A stretch of 64,000 nucleotides of DNA, from contig JAIXMF010000005.1 of the NCBI GenBank assembly GCA_025201365.1, forward strand, positions 1,302,001-1,366,000, written 5' to 3'. Shown piece after piece: positions 63,524-64,000 of this stretch. The notes beneath the pieces were generated by a model that was not told the DNA's origin, made no database searches, and saw only the letters and a program-made list of their open reading frames with translations. Made by a program: the position numbers and the translations under genes. This DNA is from Syncephalis plumigaleata. Its lineage: Eukaryota > Zoopagomycota > Zoopagomycetes > Zoopagales > Piptocephalidaceae. Every line of letters begins with the position of its first letter. Position 1 is the stretch's first letter.

Positions 63524-64000
63524 TAGCAACATCCCATCGATGATGTCCTAGCAAGCCTATTGAATAACAACCTGATTCATTCGATCATCCTGAACACATA
63601 GAACCAAGTTGTTAGACACATACCAATTATAAACCGTTACTTTATCATATAGTACTCGTGTACGATATTCACTATTAGTTGAATGGATTAGAATGATCAG
63701 CTAGCAATTACTACTACTAATGATACCATCATCATCATCAGTTTATAAACATCCATATGGTATGATCAATGATAGGTATTGATACACGCGATACTGCTAT
63801 TATGCGATCTATGCTACATTAATTACTGCCAGCATAGCGAACACTTGATTATTACCATTGATGGTATTTCTATATGAGTATGGACAGTCGTCGTCTCAAT
63901 CGGTAAATTAAACTGGGCATATCACATGGCTGACATACCGCAGCAAGTATTCGGCAATTAGAATGGAGTCGGATGTTATTCTCGGTCAGTGGGTGGACTA

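Larger units (their letters stand above)
58670..64000 (-). repeat. right arm of the inverted duplication (continues past window)
   Basis: Reverse complement of 21191-26700, matching to the last base of the window (63961-64000 equals 21191-21230 reversed). It carries its own changes, including a local tandem duplication of a roughly 40-bp CTTCATATTATAC unit near 59810-59890 and additional sequence near 59000-59200. It contains an IleRS fragment, a gag fossil and a purine tract at about 60030-60270. Confidence 0.93.

Overview
The window looks like nuclear DNA of an early-diverging (zygomycete-grade) fungus. The host genes are AT-rich and packed on both strands, and most carry several 50-90 bp introns with GTAAGT-type donors and CTAAT/TACTAA-type branch sites. 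The gene set includes fungal markers: VTC1 and VTC4 polyphosphate-complex genes, and an ERT1/AcuK-type Zn2Cys6-PAS regulator. One intron is a near-perfect minor-class (U12, AT-AC) intron, which points away from yeasts and most Dikarya. The genus cannot be fixed from this sequence. No tRNA, rRNA, CRISPR array or bacterial-type feature was seen.

Layout. 1-1441: a tandem array of about 83-bp units. Each unit reads as an intron (GTAAGT, TACTAA, YAG), and neighbouring units are separated by exactly three bases, so the array looks like at least 14 single-codon exons. This is the most unusual object here. 1.8-17.8 kb: housekeeping genes for threonyl-tRNA synthetase, an MFS transporter with its own 3-nt exon, VTC1, VTC4, cytochrome b5, CCT5 and the RNA polymerase I subunit RPA12. 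18.2-21 kb: a decayed PUF60-like splicing-factor gene and a small basic-protein gene. 21.19-26.7 kb and 58.67-64 kb: the two arms of a large inverted duplication. Each arm holds a 3' fragment of a mitochondrial isoleucyl-tRNA synthetase gene and a gag fossil of an LTR retroelement. 26.9-57.3 kb (between the arms): ERT1, RPC40, RIO2, SET, an RNF220-like E3 ligase, an LYR protein, ATP12, RBM22/Slt11, RPL10, a sphingomyelin-synthase-like enzyme, a multi-FAS1 membrane protein, two related single-pass membrane proteins, a hypothetical gene and Nse4.

How the genes relate. VTC1 and VTC4 are adjacent and co-oriented and belong to one vacuolar polyphosphate polymerase complex. RPA12 and RPC40 serve RNA polymerases I/III. 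RPL10 and RIO2 serve ribosome biogenesis. RBM22 and the dead PUF60 copy are splicing factors. The rest is ordinary gene-dense sequence.

Caveat. About nine otherwise convincing host genes need one extra base to stay in frame (never one fewer), mostly at short homopolymers. This looks like under-called homopolymers in a long-read assembly, so single-base breaks in host genes should not be read as gene death without read support. All identifications are from reading translations and motifs by eye; no database search was run.
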